Positions 26,661 to 37,629 of a stretch of 64,000 nucleotides of DNA are shown here, piece after piece. The first letter of the stretch is position 1; each line of letters starts with the position of its first letter. Origin of the DNA: Bradyrhizobium diazoefficiens (GTDB taxonomy: Bacteria; Pseudomonadota; Alphaproteobacteria; Rhizobiales; Xanthobacteraceae). The translations under genes and the position numbers were made by a program. The notes under the pieces were generated by a model. The model ran no database searches. It was given only the letters and a program-made list of their open reading frames with translations, and had not been told where the DNA came from. Location of the stretch: NCBI RefSeq assembly GCF_018131185.1, contig NZ_JAFCJE010000002.1, positions 744,001 to 808,000 on the forward strand, in the 5' to 3' direction.

Positions 26661-27653
26661 GTGGCAGAACGGACCCTGCCCCGATTTGACTCTAATCTGA
26701 CGGAATCCAACTTGCTCGGATATCTCCTACGCCGAATCTTCGCCGCCGTGCCCGTGATGGGCGTCGTCGCGCTGTTCGTTTTCCTCCTGCTCCGCCTCAC
26801 CCCCGGCGACCCGGCCGCGATTCTGGCCGGCGACAACGCCACGCCCGAACGGCTGGAGCGCATCCGCGCCTCGCTCGGCCTCAACGAGCCATTGATCGTG
26901 CAGTTCGTCACCTGGGTGAACAAGCTGCTGCACGGCGACCTCGGGACCTCGCTGATCTCCAACCTGCCCGTCATGAAGATGATCGCCCAGCGCGTCGAGC
27001 CGTCGATCTCGCTCGCGCTGTGCACCATCGTCCTCGCCGTGATCGTCGCGGTACCGTTGGGCGTGATCGCGGCCTGGAAACACGGCACCTGGATCGATCG
27101 CTTCGTCATGGGCTTGTCGGTGCTCGGTTTCTCGGTGCCGGTGTTCGTGATCGGCTATCTGCTGATCCAGATATTCGCCATCGAGCTGCGCTGGGTGCCG
27201 GTGCAGGGCTTCCGCAGCATCTTCAACGGATTCGGGCCGTTCTTCGAGCGTATCGTCCTGCCGACCTGCGCACTCTCCTTCATCTATGTTGCTCTGATCG
27301 CACGCATGACGCGTGCGGCGATGCTCGACGTGCTCGGCGAAGATTACGTCCGCACGGCGCGGGCGAAGGGCATCAACGAGGTCGCAGTCATGATGCGTCA
27401 TGCGCTGCGCAACGCCGCCGTGCCCGTCATCACCGTGATCGGCACCGGCTTTGCGCTGTTGATCTCCGGCGTCGTCGTCACCGAGAGCGTGTTCAACATT
27501 CCCGGCATCGGCCGCCTCACCGTGGATGCGGTGCTGGCGCGCGACTATCCGGTGATCCAGGCAATGATCCTGCTGACATCGCTGATCTACGTCGTCGTCA
27601 ATCTCCTGATCGACGTCGCCTATACGCTGCTCGATCCCCGGATCCGGTACTGA
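26661..27653 (+). CDS. ABC transporter permease (DppB-like)
   Basis: A 330-residue inner-membrane permease of the oligopeptide/dipeptide class with six helices. The N-terminal LLGYLLRRIFAAVPVMGVVA is the classic DppB start, and the cytoplasmic EAA-like loop DYVRTARAKGINEVAVMMRH (about 230-249) contacts the ATPase. The shown start is GTG 26661 with TTAGG upstream; TTG 26712, directly before the family N-terminus, is also likely. Followed after 19 bp by the second permease. Confidence 0.92.
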   Translation: MAERTLPRFDSNLTESNLLGYLLRRIFAAVPVMGVVALFVFLLLRLTPGDPAAILAGDNATPERLERIRASLGLNEPLIVQFVTWVNKLLHGDLGTSLISNLPVMKMIAQRVEPSISLALCTIVLAVIVAVPLGVIAAWKHGTWIDRFVMGLSVLGFSVPVFVIGYLLIQIFAIELRWVPVQGFRSIFNGFGPFFERIVLPTCALSFIYVALIARMTRAAMLDVLGEDYVRTARAKGINEVAVMMRHALRNAAVPVITVIGTGFALLISGVVVTESVFNIPGIGRLTVDAVLARDYPVIQAMILLTSLIYVVVNLLIDVAYTLLDPRIRY

Positions 27654-27672
27654 GGCAAGGGTAACAACAAGA

Positions 27673-28560
27673 ATGTCTGTCGATAGCCTTCCCCAGTCGT
27701 CCATTCCGATCACATCGCCGCTGCGGCCGCGATTCGGATTCCTCACCTCGACGCCGATCATCGCGACGGCCACGGTCTGCCTCGGGCTGGTCGTGCTGAT
27801 CTCGATCCTGGCGCCGCTGATCGCGCCGTATGATCCGATCCAGCTCGCGCCATCGCAGCGGCTGAAGCCGTCCTCGGCGCAGTACCTGCTCGGGACCGAC
27901 GCCTACGGCCGCGACGTGTTGTCGCGCGTGATCTATGGCGGCCGCATCTCGCTTCTGATCGGGATCGGCGCCGCGATCCTGTCGATCGTCATCGGGCTCG
28001 CGATCGGTCTCGTCTCCGGCTTCTTCAAGCTGGTCGATGCCGTGCTGATGCGCGTCATGGACGGTCTGATGGCGATGCCGAGCATCCTGCTCGCGATCGC
28101 CGTGGTCTCGCTGTCCGGCGCCAGCCTCTGGACCGTGCTGATCGCGATCACCATTCCGGAAATCCCGCGCGTGGCGCGCCTGGTGCGCTCGGTGGTGCTG
28201 TCGGCGCGGGAGGAGCCTTATGTCGAAGCCGCGATCTCGGTCGGCTCCAGCCTGCCGAAGATCATGTGGCGGCACCTGATGCCGAATACGGTCGCGCCGC
28301 TGATCGTCCAGGGCACCTACATCTGCGCCTCCGCGATCCTGACCGAGGCCATCCTGTCCTTCCTCGGCGCTGGCATCTCGCCGGAAACGCCGACCTGGGG
28401 CAACATCATGGCCGAGGGCCGCCAGTACTTCCAGATCAAGCCCTCGCTGATCTTCTACCCGGGTCTGCTGCTCTCGATCGCCATTCTCAGCATCAATCTG
28501 ATCGGCGATGCCGCCCGCGACGCACTCGATCCCCGCATGAAGCAGCGGGAGGGAAAGTGA
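27673..28560 (+). CDS. ABC transporter permease (DppC-like)
   Basis: A 295-residue permease partner. Family marks are an N-terminal extension, LLGTDAYGRDVLSRVIYGGR near 75, and the EAA loop EEPYVEAAISVGSSLPKIMW near 178. Six helices are expected. Together with the preceding permease it forms the translocation channel for peptides or amides. A palindromic repeat element begins 14 bp after its stop, before the ATPase gene. Confidence 0.93.
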   Translation: MSVDSLPQSSIPITSPLRPRFGFLTSTPIIATATVCLGLVVLISILAPLIAPYDPIQLAPSQRLKPSSAQYLLGTDAYGRDVLSRVIYGGRISLLIGIGAAILSIVIGLAIGLVSGFFKLVDAVLMRVMDGLMAMPSILLAIAVVSLSGASLWTVLIAITIPEIPRVARLVRSVVLSAREEPYVEAAISVGSSLPKIMWRHLMPNTVAPLIVQGTYICASAILTEAILSFLGAGISPETPTWGNIMAEGRQYFQIKPSLIFYPGLLLSIAILSINLIGDAARDALDPRMKQREGK

Positions 28561-28573
28561 TGCGATCAGCACT

Positions 28574-28699
28574 GTCATTCCGGGGCGCGCCCCTTGGCGC
28601 GAGCCCGGAATCCATTCCACCGCATGGACTGACGCCCGATGGATTCTCAGGTGCGCAATTGCGCACCGTAGTTCGCGCTAACGCGCGCCCCGGGATGAT
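28574..28699. repeat. Palindromic element copy 1 (with GGTGCGCAATTGCGCACC module)
   Basis: Begins GTCATTCCGGGGCGCG and ends CGCGCCCCGGGATGAT; inner arms GGAATCCATT and GATGGATTC. The 18-bp palindrome lies at 28650-28667. It sits between two cotranscribed transporter genes, 14 bp after a stop codon, so its RNA would fold within the operon message. Confidence 0.9.
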
Positions 28700-28711
28700 G
28701 AGAGAGTTTGC

Positions 28712-30361
<1,650 letters not shown>

Positions 30362-30377
30362 GTCATCTCTCTCCGCC

Positions 30378-30480
30378 GTCATTCCGGGGCGCGCGTCGCG
30401 CGAGCCCGGAATCCATCGTTCGCCAGACGCTGCGGTCCGATGGATTCCGGGCTCATCGCTTCGCGATGCCCCGGAATGAC
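30378..30480. repeat. Palindromic element copy 2 (short form)
   Basis: GTCATTCCGGGGCGCG ... CGATGCCCCGGAATGAC, inner arms GGAATCCATC and GATGGATTCC. Lacks the 18-bp palindrome. It begins 17 bp after the ATPase stop. Confidence 0.9.
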
Positions 30481-30603
30481 GAGGAGAGAGCGCAGCATTC
30501 CCAAAACAACTTGACCCTATGCACGGCGCGATTGCCTCTCGCCTTGCTCTCCCCGCAAACACAAGGCTAACGTCGCGCGCTCTCCAACGTTGGACTTGAA
30601 TTG

Positions 30604-32109
30604 ATGACACGTATTGCCGTCGGCGGCTTCCTGCACGAGACCAACACCTTCGCTCCGACGAAGGCGACATATGCGGACTTCCAGCATGGCGGCGGCTGGC
30701 CGGCGTTGACGGAAGGCGCCGACGTGCTGAAGGTGATGCGGCGCATCAATGTCGGCCTCGCCGGCTTCGTCGACAGCGCTGACGCCAATGGCTGGGAACT
30801 CGTTCCGACGATCGCCTGCGGGGCGAGCCCGTCGGCGCACGTCACCAGGGATGCCTTCGAGCGCATCGTGAAGGTGATGGTCGACGGCATCGCAGCCGCC
30901 GGTCCGCTCGATGCCGTCTATCTCGACCTGCACGGCGCGATGGTGACCGAGCATCTCGACGACGGCGAAGGCGAGATTCTCGCCCGCGTGCGCCGGGTCA
31001 TCGGCAAGGACGTTCCGCTGGTGGCGAGTCTCGATCTCCACGCCAACGTCACGCCGGAGATGATCGCGCATGCCGACGCGCTGATCGCCTACCGCACCTA
31101 TCCGCATATCGACATGGCCGAGACCGGCCGCGCCTGCGCAACACATCTGGCGCTGCTGCTGAAGACGAAGCAGCGCTTCGCAAAATCGTTCCGGCAATTG
31201 CCGTTCCTGATCCCGATCAGCTGGCAATGCACCAACGATCAGCCCACCAAAGGCATCTACGAAAAGCTCGCTGCGCTGGAAAACGACGCCGTTCCGACGT
31301 TGTCCTTTGCGCCGGGCTTCCCGGCCGCCGATTTCCGCGATTGCGGTCCGAGCGTGTTCACCTACGGCAAGACGCAAGCGGATGCCGATCGCGCGGCGGA
31401 TACGATCGTCAAGCTGATCGAAAGCCACGAGGATGATTTCGACGGCAAGATCTGGTCGCCCGACGACGGCGTGCGTCACGCCATGGAGCTCGCCAAGGCC
31501 GCGCGCAAGCCGATCATCATCGCCGACACCCAGGACAACCCCGGCGCCGGCGGCGATTCCGACACGACGGGCATGCTGCGCGCGCTGGTGCGCAACAAGG
31601 CGAGCGCCGCGACCGGTGCCATCTACGATCCTGCGTCCGCCAAGGCCGCGCACGAGGCCGGCGTCGGCGCCACCGTCAGATTGTCTCTCGGCGGCAAGTC
31701 CGGCATTCCGGGCGACGAGCCCTATACCGAGACGTTCGTGGTCGAAAAGCTGTCCGACGGCCGCTTTGTCGCGCCGGGCCCTTACTATGGCGGCCGCGAA
31801 ATGGAGATGGGCCCCTCGGCAGCCTTGCGCATCGGCGACGTCCGCGTCGTCGTCTCCTCGCACAAGGCCCAGCTCGCCGACCAGGCGATGTACCGCTATG
31901 TCGGCATCGAGCCGACGCAGGAGAAAATTCTGGTCAACAAGAGCTCTGTGCATTTCCGCGCCGATTTCGAGCCGATCGCGGAAAAACTCCTGATCTGCGC
32001 CGCGCCCGGCGCGATGCCGGCCGACACGGCCTCCCTGCCCTGGACGCGCCTGCGCCCGGGCATTCGCATCAAGCCGAACGGCCCCGTTTTCAATCCTCCT
32101 TCACCCTAA
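30604..32109 (+). CDS. M81 family metallopeptidase (MlrC/microcystinase C-like)
   Basis: A 501-residue zinc peptidase of the M81 family, whose named member MlrC finishes degradation of linearised microcystin. Family N-terminus MTRIAVGGFLHETNTFAPTK; likely zinc sites in DLHGAM and SLDLHANVTPEM; and a typical DNPGAGGDSDTTGMLRALV segment near 315. Cytoplasmic. It need not act on microcystin here; the neighbouring importer and amidases suggest breakdown of a peptide or modified amino-acid amide. ATG 30604 preferred to the TTG immediately before it. Confidence 0.9.
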   Translation: MTRIAVGGFLHETNTFAPTKATYADFQHGGGWPALTEGADVLKVMRRINVGLAGFVDSADANGWELVPTIACGASPSAHVTRDAFERIVKVMVDGIAAAGPLDAVYLDLHGAMVTEHLDDGEGEILARVRRVIGKDVPLVASLDLHANVTPEMIAHADALIAYRTYPHIDMAETGRACATHLALLLKTKQRFAKSFRQLPFLIPISWQCTNDQPTKGIYEKLAALENDAVPTLSFAPGFPAADFRDCGPSVFTYGKTQADADRAADTIVKLIESHEDDFDGKIWSPDDGVRHAMELAKAARKPIIIADTQDNPGAGGDSDTTGMLRALVRNKASAATGAIYDPASAKAAHEAGVGATVRLSLGGKSGIPGDEPYTETFVVEKLSDGRFVAPGPYYGGREMEMGPSAALRIGDVRVVVSSHKAQLADQAMYRYVGIEPTQEKILVNKSSVHFRADFEPIAEKLLICAAPGAMPADTASLPWTRLRPGIRIKPNGPVFNPPSP

Positions 32110-32122
32110 TCGGACAAGACAC

Positions 32123-33295
32123 ATGCCCACGATCGACCGCATCGACGGCTACGCCGACGAACTCACCGCCATCCGCCGCGACCTTCACGCCCATCCCGAG
32201 ATCGGCTTCGAGGAAGTGCGCACCTCCGGCATCGTCGCCGACAAGCTGAAGAGCTGGGGCATCGAGGTGCATCGCGGCCTCGGCGGCACCGGCGTGATCG
32301 GCGTCATCAAGGGCAAGGGTTCAAGCAGCAAGCGCATCGGCCTTCGCGCCGACATGGACGCGCTGCCGATGGAAGAGAACACCAATCTGAAGTGGAGCTC
32401 GAAAATTCCCGGCCGTTTCCACGGCTGCGGCCATGACGGTCACACCACCATGCTGCTCGGCACCGCGCGCTACCTCGCCGAGACCAGGAACTTCGACGGC
32501 ACCGTGCATTTGATCTTCCAGCCGGCCGAGGAAGGCCTCGGCGGCGCCCGCGCGATGATCAAGGACGGCCTGTTCGAGAAGTTTCCGTGCGACGAGCTCT
32601 ACGGCCTGCACAACGCGCCCGACCTCAACCACGGCGAGATCGCGATCCTGCCCGGCCCGGCAATGGCCAGCGCCGACTTCTTCGACCTCCGCATCACCGG
32701 CTATGGCGCACATGGCGCGATGCCCGAACGCTCCAAGGACGCGGTGATCATCGCGACCACGCTGGCGCAGGCGATCCAGACCATCGTCAGCCGCAACGTC
32801 GAGCCGCTGCAGGCCGCCGTCATCTCGATCACGCAGATCCACGCCGGTTCCGCCTACAACGTCATCCCCGGCGACGCGCATCTGTGCGGCACCATCCGCA
32901 CATTCTCGAAAGAAGTCCGCACCCTGATCAGCGAACGCATCCGCACCATCTGCGCCGGCATCGCGAGCGCTTATGAATGCGTGATCGACGTCGACATCCG
33001 CGATACGTTCGACGTACTGGTCAACCAGGTCGAGCAGTCCAAGGTGGTCGAGGAGGTCGCGCGCACCATCGTCGATCCCGCCAACGTGATCACCCGCGCC
33101 CAGCCGAAGATGGGCAGCGAGGATTTCGCCGACATGCTGCAGACCATCCCCGGCGCCTATTTCTGGGTCGGCCATGACGGCTCGGTGCCCGTGCACAATC
33201 CCGGCTTCGTGCTCGACGACAAGATCCTGCCGATCGGCGCCAGCATGTTTGCGCGCATCATCGAGACGCGCATGCCGGTCGGTGCCAATGCATAA
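32123..33295 (+). CDS. M20D amidohydrolase (hippurate hydrolase/IAA-amino acid hydrolase-like)
   Basis: A 390-residue metal-dependent amidohydrolase. Family marks RRDLHAHPEIGFEE near 18, LRADMDALPMEE near 74, and the metal-binding HGCGHDGHT (C102, H104), with the catalytic Glu in FQPAEEGLGGA near 137. It cleaves N-acyl amino acids. It starts 13 bp after the M81 stop, and its own stop overlaps the amidase start by eight bases, so these hydrolases form one coupled unit. Confidence 0.92.
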   Translation: MPTIDRIDGYADELTAIRRDLHAHPEIGFEEVRTSGIVADKLKSWGIEVHRGLGGTGVIGVIKGKGSSSKRIGLRADMDALPMEENTNLKWSSKIPGRFHGCGHDGHTTMLLGTARYLAETRNFDGTVHLIFQPAEEGLGGARAMIKDGLFEKFPCDELYGLHNAPDLNHGEIAILPGPAMASADFFDLRITGYGAHGAMPERSKDAVIIATTLAQAIQTIVSRNVEPLQAAVISITQIHAGSAYNVIPGDAHLCGTIRTFSKEVRTLISERIRTICAGIASAYECVIDVDIRDTFDVLVNQVEQSKVVEEVARTIVDPANVITRAQPKMGSEDFADMLQTIPGAYFWVGHDGSVPVHNPGFVLDDKILPIGASMFARIIETRMPVGANA

Positions 33296-34709
33296 AAAGA
33301 ACGTCGAAGAAGCGGTCACCCCACTGCACGATCTGTCCGCGGTCGACCTGATCGCGGGTTATCGGGCCAAGCAATTCTCGCCGAGCGAGGTGCTGGAGGA
33401 CGTGCTCGCGCACGTCGCTGCGTGGGAGCCGAATCTGAAGGCGCTCTATGCATTCGATCCCGATAGCGCGCGCGAGGCCGCCAAGGCCTCAACCGCGCGC
33501 TGGACCGGCGGCGAACCATGCGGCGCGCTCGACGGCGTGCCGGCGACGGTGAAGGACAACATCGCGACCAAGGGCGTGCCGGTGCCGCTGGGCGCCGCCA
33601 GCGTCAAGCTCGTGCCGGCAGAGAAAGACGCCCCGCCCGCCGCACGGCTGCGCGAGGCCGGCGCGATCATCTTTGCGAAAACCACCATGCCTGATTACGG
33701 CATGCTGTCGTCCGGACTCTCCAGCTTCCACGCGCTCGCGCGCAATCCGTGGGACCTCACCAAGAACCCCGGCGGCTCCAGCGCGGGCGCAGGCGCGGCA
33801 GCGGCGGGCGGCTATGGTCCCCTGCATCTCGGCACCGATATCGGCGGCTCGGTGCGCCTGCCCGCGGGCTGGTGCGGCCTCGTCGGCCTGAAGCCGAGCT
33901 TCGGCCGCGTGCCGATCGATCCCACCTATGTCGGCCGTGTTGCCGGTCCGATGACACGCACGGTCGACGATTGCGCGCTGATGATGGGTACGATCGCAAA
34001 GCCCGACCGACGCGACGGCATGAGCCTGCCCGCCGAGCCGCTCAACTGGAAGGGGCTGGAGAAATCTCCGCGCAAACTGCGCATCGGGCTGATGCTCGAT
34101 GCCGGTGTCGGCCTGCCCGCGGAAAGGTCCGTTCGTGAGGTTACGGTGAAGGCTGCGAAGGCCTTCGAATCTGCTGGCGCCGTCGTCACCGAGGTCGACG
34201 GCATTTTGACCCGTGAGATGCTCGATGGCCTCGACAATTTCTGGCGGGCGCGGATGTGGGACGATCTGTCAAAATTGGCGCCAGCCGAACAGGCAAAGGT
34301 GCTGCCCTACATCTTCGAATGGGGCGCATCCGGCGCAAAGCTCTCGGGCGTGGATGTCATCCGCGGCTTCAACCAGACCATGGCGATCCGCAGCGCCGCG
34401 TCCAAGCTGTTCTGCGAGCTCGACTATGTGATCTCGCCGACCGCGCCGAACGTGAACTATCCGGCGGAATGGGCCTCGCCCACCAACGATCCGATGAGAC
34501 CGTTCGAACACATCTGCTATACCGTGCCGTGGAATATGTCGGAGAACCCTGCGATTTCCATCAACGGCGGCTTCGACGCCAAGGGTTTTCCCATCGGTGT
34601 GCAGATCGTCGGCCGCCGCTTCGACGACATTGGCGTGCTCGGCATGGCCAAGGCGTTTGAAGGTTTGCGGGGGCCGCAGCGGCCCTGGCCCAAGCCGCCG
34701 GAGAAGTAG
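33288..34709 (+). CDS. Amidase (amidase-signature family)
   Basis: A 473-residue enzyme hydrolysing an amide to acid plus ammonia or amine. The Ser-cisSer-Lys triad is visible: K89 in VPATVKDN, S164 in NPGGSSAGAG and nucleophile S188 in GTDIGGSVRLPAGWCG. No signal peptide. ATG 33288 lies within the last codons of the M20D gene, an 8-bp overlap. Likely the final step of the imported compound's breakdown. Confidence 0.92.
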   Translation: MHKKNVEEAVTPLHDLSAVDLIAGYRAKQFSPSEVLEDVLAHVAAWEPNLKALYAFDPDSAREAAKASTARWTGGEPCGALDGVPATVKDNIATKGVPVPLGAASVKLVPAEKDAPPAARLREAGAIIFAKTTMPDYGMLSSGLSSFHALARNPWDLTKNPGGSSAGAGAAAAGGYGPLHLGTDIGGSVRLPAGWCGLVGLKPSFGRVPIDPTYVGRVAGPMTRTVDDCALMMGTIAKPDRRDGMSLPAEPLNWKGLEKSPRKLRIGLMLDAGVGLPAERSVREVTVKAAKAFESAGAVVTEVDGILTREMLDGLDNFWRARMWDDLSKLAPAEQAKVLPYIFEWGASGAKLSGVDVIRGFNQTMAIRSAASKLFCELDYVISPTAPNVNYPAEWASPTNDPMRPFEHICYTVPWNMSENPAISINGGFDAKGFPIGVQIVGRRFDDIGVLGMAKAFEGLRGPQRPWPKPPEK

Positions 34710-34718
34710 CCGCACCCT

Positions 34719-34846
34719 GTCGTTCCGGGTTGCGCCCACTTGGCGCAAGCCCGGAATCCATTCATCGGCACTACTGGCGCCGATTGATGGATTCTCAGGT
34801 GCGCAATTGCGCACCGTAGCCCGCGCTTCGCGCGCCGCGGAATGAC
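34719..34846. repeat. Palindromic element copy 3 (with 18-bp palindrome)
   Basis: GTCGTTCCGGG ... CGCGGAATGAC, inner arms GGAATCCATT and TGATGGATTC; the GGTGCGCAATTGCGCACC module is at 34798-34815. It begins 10 bp after the amidase stop. Ends slightly diverged. Confidence 0.88.
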
Positions 34847-34886
34847 GTGCTAGAGAGACCGATAAAGAAACCGGGAAGGAAACCAC

Positions 34887-35777
34887 ATGGCGTATGAGAC
34901 GATCAAATACGAGGTCGCCGAGCAGATCCTCACCATCACCCTGAACCGGCCCGACAAGCTCAACGCCTTCAACGCGCAGATGCAAGGAGAGCTGATCGAC
35001 GCGTTCGACGCGGCCGACAAGGACGACAATGTCCGCGCCATCATCCTCACCGGCGCCGGCCGCGGCTTTTGCGCGGGCGCCGACCTCTCCTCCGGCGCCG
35101 ACACGTTCGATCGCGACGCCCGCCGTGGTCCCGTGAAGCGCTTCGCCGACGGCAAGGTCGACTACAGCGATCCGCAGGTGCGGGACGGCGGCGGCCAGGT
35201 GACGCTGCGCATCTTCAAATGCCTGAAGCCCGTGATCGCCGCCGTCAACGGCCCTGCCGTCGGCATCGGCGTCACCATGCAGCTTGCGATGGACATCCGC
35301 ATTGCCTCGGACGCGGCGCGGTTCGGCTTCGTGTTCTCCCAGCGCGGCATCGTCCCGGAGGCGGCGTCGAGCTGGTTCCTGCCGCGCATCGTCGGCATCT
35401 CGCAGGCGCTGGAATGGTGTTATTCGGGTCGCGTCTTCCCGGCCCAGGAGGCGCTCGCCGGTCGCCTCGTCAGCAAGGTCGTAGCCCCCGACGATCTGCT
35501 GCCGACCGCCCGCGCGCTCGCCAAGGAATTTGCCGCGAAGACCGCGCCGGTGTCGGTTGCGCTGATCCGCCAGATGATGTGGCGCATGATGGGCGCCGAC
35601 GATCCCATGGAAGCCCACAAGGTCGACAGCCGCGGCATCTACGCGCGCGGCCGCTCCGACGATGTCAAGGAAGGCGTGGTGTCGTTCCTGGAGAAGCGTC
35701 CGGCGCAGTTCAAGAACAAGGTGTCCAGCGATATGCCGGACTATTTCCCGTGGTGGACGGAGCGGGAGTACAAGTGA
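34887..35777 (+). CDS. Enoyl-CoA hydratase/isomerase (crotonase family)
   Basis: A 296-residue crotonase-fold protein. The oxyanion-hole segments are RGFCAGADLS near 57-66 and AVNGPAVGIGVTMQLAMDIR near 113-132. The C-terminal half includes a variable helical part. It probably hydrates an enoyl-CoA in beta-oxidation of a fatty or dicarboxylic acid. Stands alone after a repeat element; strong AAGGAAA before ATG. Confidence 0.9.
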   Translation: MAYETIKYEVAEQILTITLNRPDKLNAFNAQMQGELIDAFDAADKDDNVRAIILTGAGRGFCAGADLSSGADTFDRDARRGPVKRFADGKVDYSDPQVRDGGGQVTLRIFKCLKPVIAAVNGPAVGIGVTMQLAMDIRIASDAARFGFVFSQRGIVPEAASSWFLPRIVGISQALEWCYSGRVFPAQEALAGRLVSKVVAPDDLLPTARALAKEFAAKTAPVSVALIRQMMWRMMGADDPMEAHKVDSRGIYARGRSDDVKEGVVSFLEKRPAQFKNKVSSDMPDYFPWWTEREYK

Positions 35778-35785
35778 CGCAAAGC

Positions 35786-35884
35786 GTCATCCCGGGGCGA
35801 TGCGAGGCATCGAGCCCGGGATCTCGAGATTCTCTGGTGCGCAATTGCGCACCGGAGTTCGCCCTTCGGGCGCCCCGGAATAAC
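35786..35884. repeat. Palindromic element copy 4 (with 18-bp palindrome, no ATCCAT arms)
   Basis: GTCATCCCGGGGCGATGCGAGG ... CGCCCCGGAATAAC, with the 18-bp palindrome at 35836-35853. The central arm is the shorter ATCTCGAGAT form. Nine bases after the crotonase stop, between convergent genes. Confidence 0.85.
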
Positions 35885-35895
35885 GGCGATAGACA

Positions 35896-36873
35896 TCACT
35901 CCATCACCAGCGCGACCCGCCCGATCGCCTTGCGCTCGAGCAACAGCCGCATGGCCTTCGCATAATCTTCCAGCGGCAGGCGGTGCGACACGTTCGGGCG
36001 CAGCTTGCCCTCCTCCGCCCATTGCAGCAGCGCCTTCAGGCGGACCTCGCCGAGCGCCGGATTCTTCCGCACTGCCTCGCCCGCACGCACCCCGAGCACG
36101 CTGGCGCCCTTAATCAGCAGGAGATTGGTTCTCGCCGAACCGATGCCGCCGGTGAAGCCGATCACCAGCAGCCGCGCGCCCCAGGCGATGCAACGCATCG
36201 AGTCTTCAAAAACCTGGCCGCCGACGGGATCGAACACGACGTCGGCACCGCGGCCGTCGGTGATGCGCTTGACGGCATCGCGAAACGGCTCGCGGTCGTA
36301 GCGGACGAGATGATCGGCGCCCCGCGCCTTGGCGATGGCGAGCTTTTCGTCGCTGGAAGCGGTCGCGATCACAATCGCGCCCAGCATCTTGCCGATCTCC
36401 ACGGCAGCAAGGCCGACACCGCCGCCGGCGCCATGCACCAGCAGCACCTCGCCAGGCACAATTCGGCCGCGGTCGATCAACGCATGATAGGCGGTGCCAT
36501 GACCGGCGAGATAAGTCGCGGCCTCGGCGTAGTCGAATGTCGACGGCTTGGGGGTGAGCTGCGACGGCGTGACCACGGCTTCTTCGGTGAATGCGCCGTG
36601 GCGCATCTTGACGATGACCTTGTCTCCGACGACAACACCGCTCGCCTCCGCGCCCACCTCGGTCACGTCCCCAGCGGCTTCCATGCCCGGTGTGAACGGC
36701 AGTTCCGGCTTGAGCTGATATTCGCCGGCGGCCATCAGCACGTCAGGGAAATTCAGCCCGGCAGCGCGGATCGCCACGCGCACCTCGCCCGGCTTCAGCG
36801 CGCGCGACGGAAACTGCTCCAACCGCAATTTTTCGGGCTCGCCGAGCGAGCGGCAGACGACGGCGCGCACCAT
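35896..36873 (-). CDS. NADPH:quinone oxidoreductase-like zinc-independent MDR protein
   Basis: A 325-residue medium-chain reductase. GroES-like N-terminal fold with GLNFPDVLMAAGEYQLKPELP-type quinone reductase segment, then the NADPH Rossmann motif LLVHGAGGGVGLAAVEIG near 140. Structural zinc cysteines are absent, as in QOR. It reduces quinones or alpha,beta-unsaturated carbonyls. Its start is one base into the stop of the upstream DsbA-family gene (TGATG), so they are cotranslated. Confidence 0.9.
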   Translation of the reverse strand: MVRAVVCRSLGEPEKLRLEQFPSRALKPGEVRVAIRAAGLNFPDVLMAAGEYQLKPELPFTPGMEAAGDVTEVGAEASGVVVGDKVIVKMRHGAFTEEAVVTPSQLTPKPSTFDYAEAATYLAGHGTAYHALIDRGRIVPGEVLLVHGAGGGVGLAAVEIGKMLGAIVIATASSDEKLAIAKARGADHLVRYDREPFRDAVKRITDGRGADVVFDPVGGQVFEDSMRCIAWGARLLVIGFTGGIGSARTNLLLIKGASVLGVRAGEAVRKNPALGEVRLKALLQWAEEGKLRPNVSHRLPLEDYAKAMRLLLERKAIGRVALVME

Positions 36874-37481
36874 CAGGCCGCGCTCGCCTTGCTGCGCAGC
36901 AGCGCCTCGCGGATCAGCGGCAGACGGTCGTTGCCGAAATACATGTCGGTCTTGTTCACGAAGATCGTCGGTGAGCCGAAGCCGCCGCGAGCGACGACCT
37001 CTTCCGTGTTCGCCTTGAGCTGATCCTTGATGCCCTGCTGCGAAATGCCCGCGAAGAACTTTTGCTGGTCGACGCCGACTTTGCTGCAGATCTCAGCCAG
37101 CACCGCATCCTGCGAGATGTCCTTGTCCGCGCCCCAATAGGCCTCGAACACCGCCGTTGCGAACGGCACCATGTCCGCACCCAGCCAGATGCAGCCACGC
37201 ATCGCCTTGACGCTGTTCACGGGAAACACCGTCGGCGGCATCTTGATCGCGAGGCCTGCCGAGCGTGCCCAGTCGGCGAGGTCCTTCTTCATGTAGCGCG
37301 CCTTCAGCGGCACCGGCGTCTCGCGCTGGGCGTAGACGCTCGGATTGACCGTATTGAAGATGCCGCCGACCAGGATCGGCCGCCAGACGATTTCGGCGCC
37401 CAACTCCCGGGCGAGCGGCTGGATGTTGTGGAAGGCGAGATAGGTCCAGGGGCTTGAACAGTCGAAGAAGAATTCGATCAT
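36873..37481 (-). CDS. 2-hydroxychromene-2-carboxylate isomerase-like protein (DsbA/GST-kappa fold)
   Basis: A 202-residue thioredoxin-fold protein. MIEFFFDCSSPWTYLAFHNI opens the fold and carries the glutathione-activating Ser expected in HCCA isomerases (CSSPW). The C-terminal GGFGSPTIFVNKTDMYFGND is the family signature. It may isomerise a ring-cleavage product with glutathione. First gene of a two-gene unit with the quinone reductase; the GST just upstream is on the same strand. Confidence 0.9.
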   Translation of the reverse strand: MIEFFFDCSSPWTYLAFHNIQPLARELGAEIVWRPILVGGIFNTVNPSVYAQRETPVPLKARYMKKDLADWARSAGLAIKMPPTVFPVNSVKAMRGCIWLGADMVPFATAVFEAYWGADKDISQDAVLAEICSKVGVDQQKFFAGISQQGIKDQLKANTEEVVARGGFGSPTIFVNKTDMYFGNDRLPLIREALLRSKASAA

Positions 37482-37498
37482 GGTGGTTCCTCATGTCT

Positions 37499-37624
37499 GT
37501 CATTCCGGGATGCGCCGAAGGCGCAGGCCCGGAATCCATTTCGCCTCTAGTTCCGCGGCCCGATGGATTCTCAGGTGCGCAATTGCGCACCGTAGCTCGC
37601 GACTTCGTCGCGCCCCGGAATGAC
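37499..37624. repeat. Palindromic element copy 5 (with 18-bp palindrome)
   Basis: GTCATTCCGGGATGCGCC ... CGCGCCCCGGAATGAC, inner arms GGAATCCATT and CGATGGATTC; palindrome module at 37574-37591. It lies five bases beyond the GST stop and just upstream of the isomerase gene. Confidence 0.9.
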
Positions 37625-37629
37625 GGTGC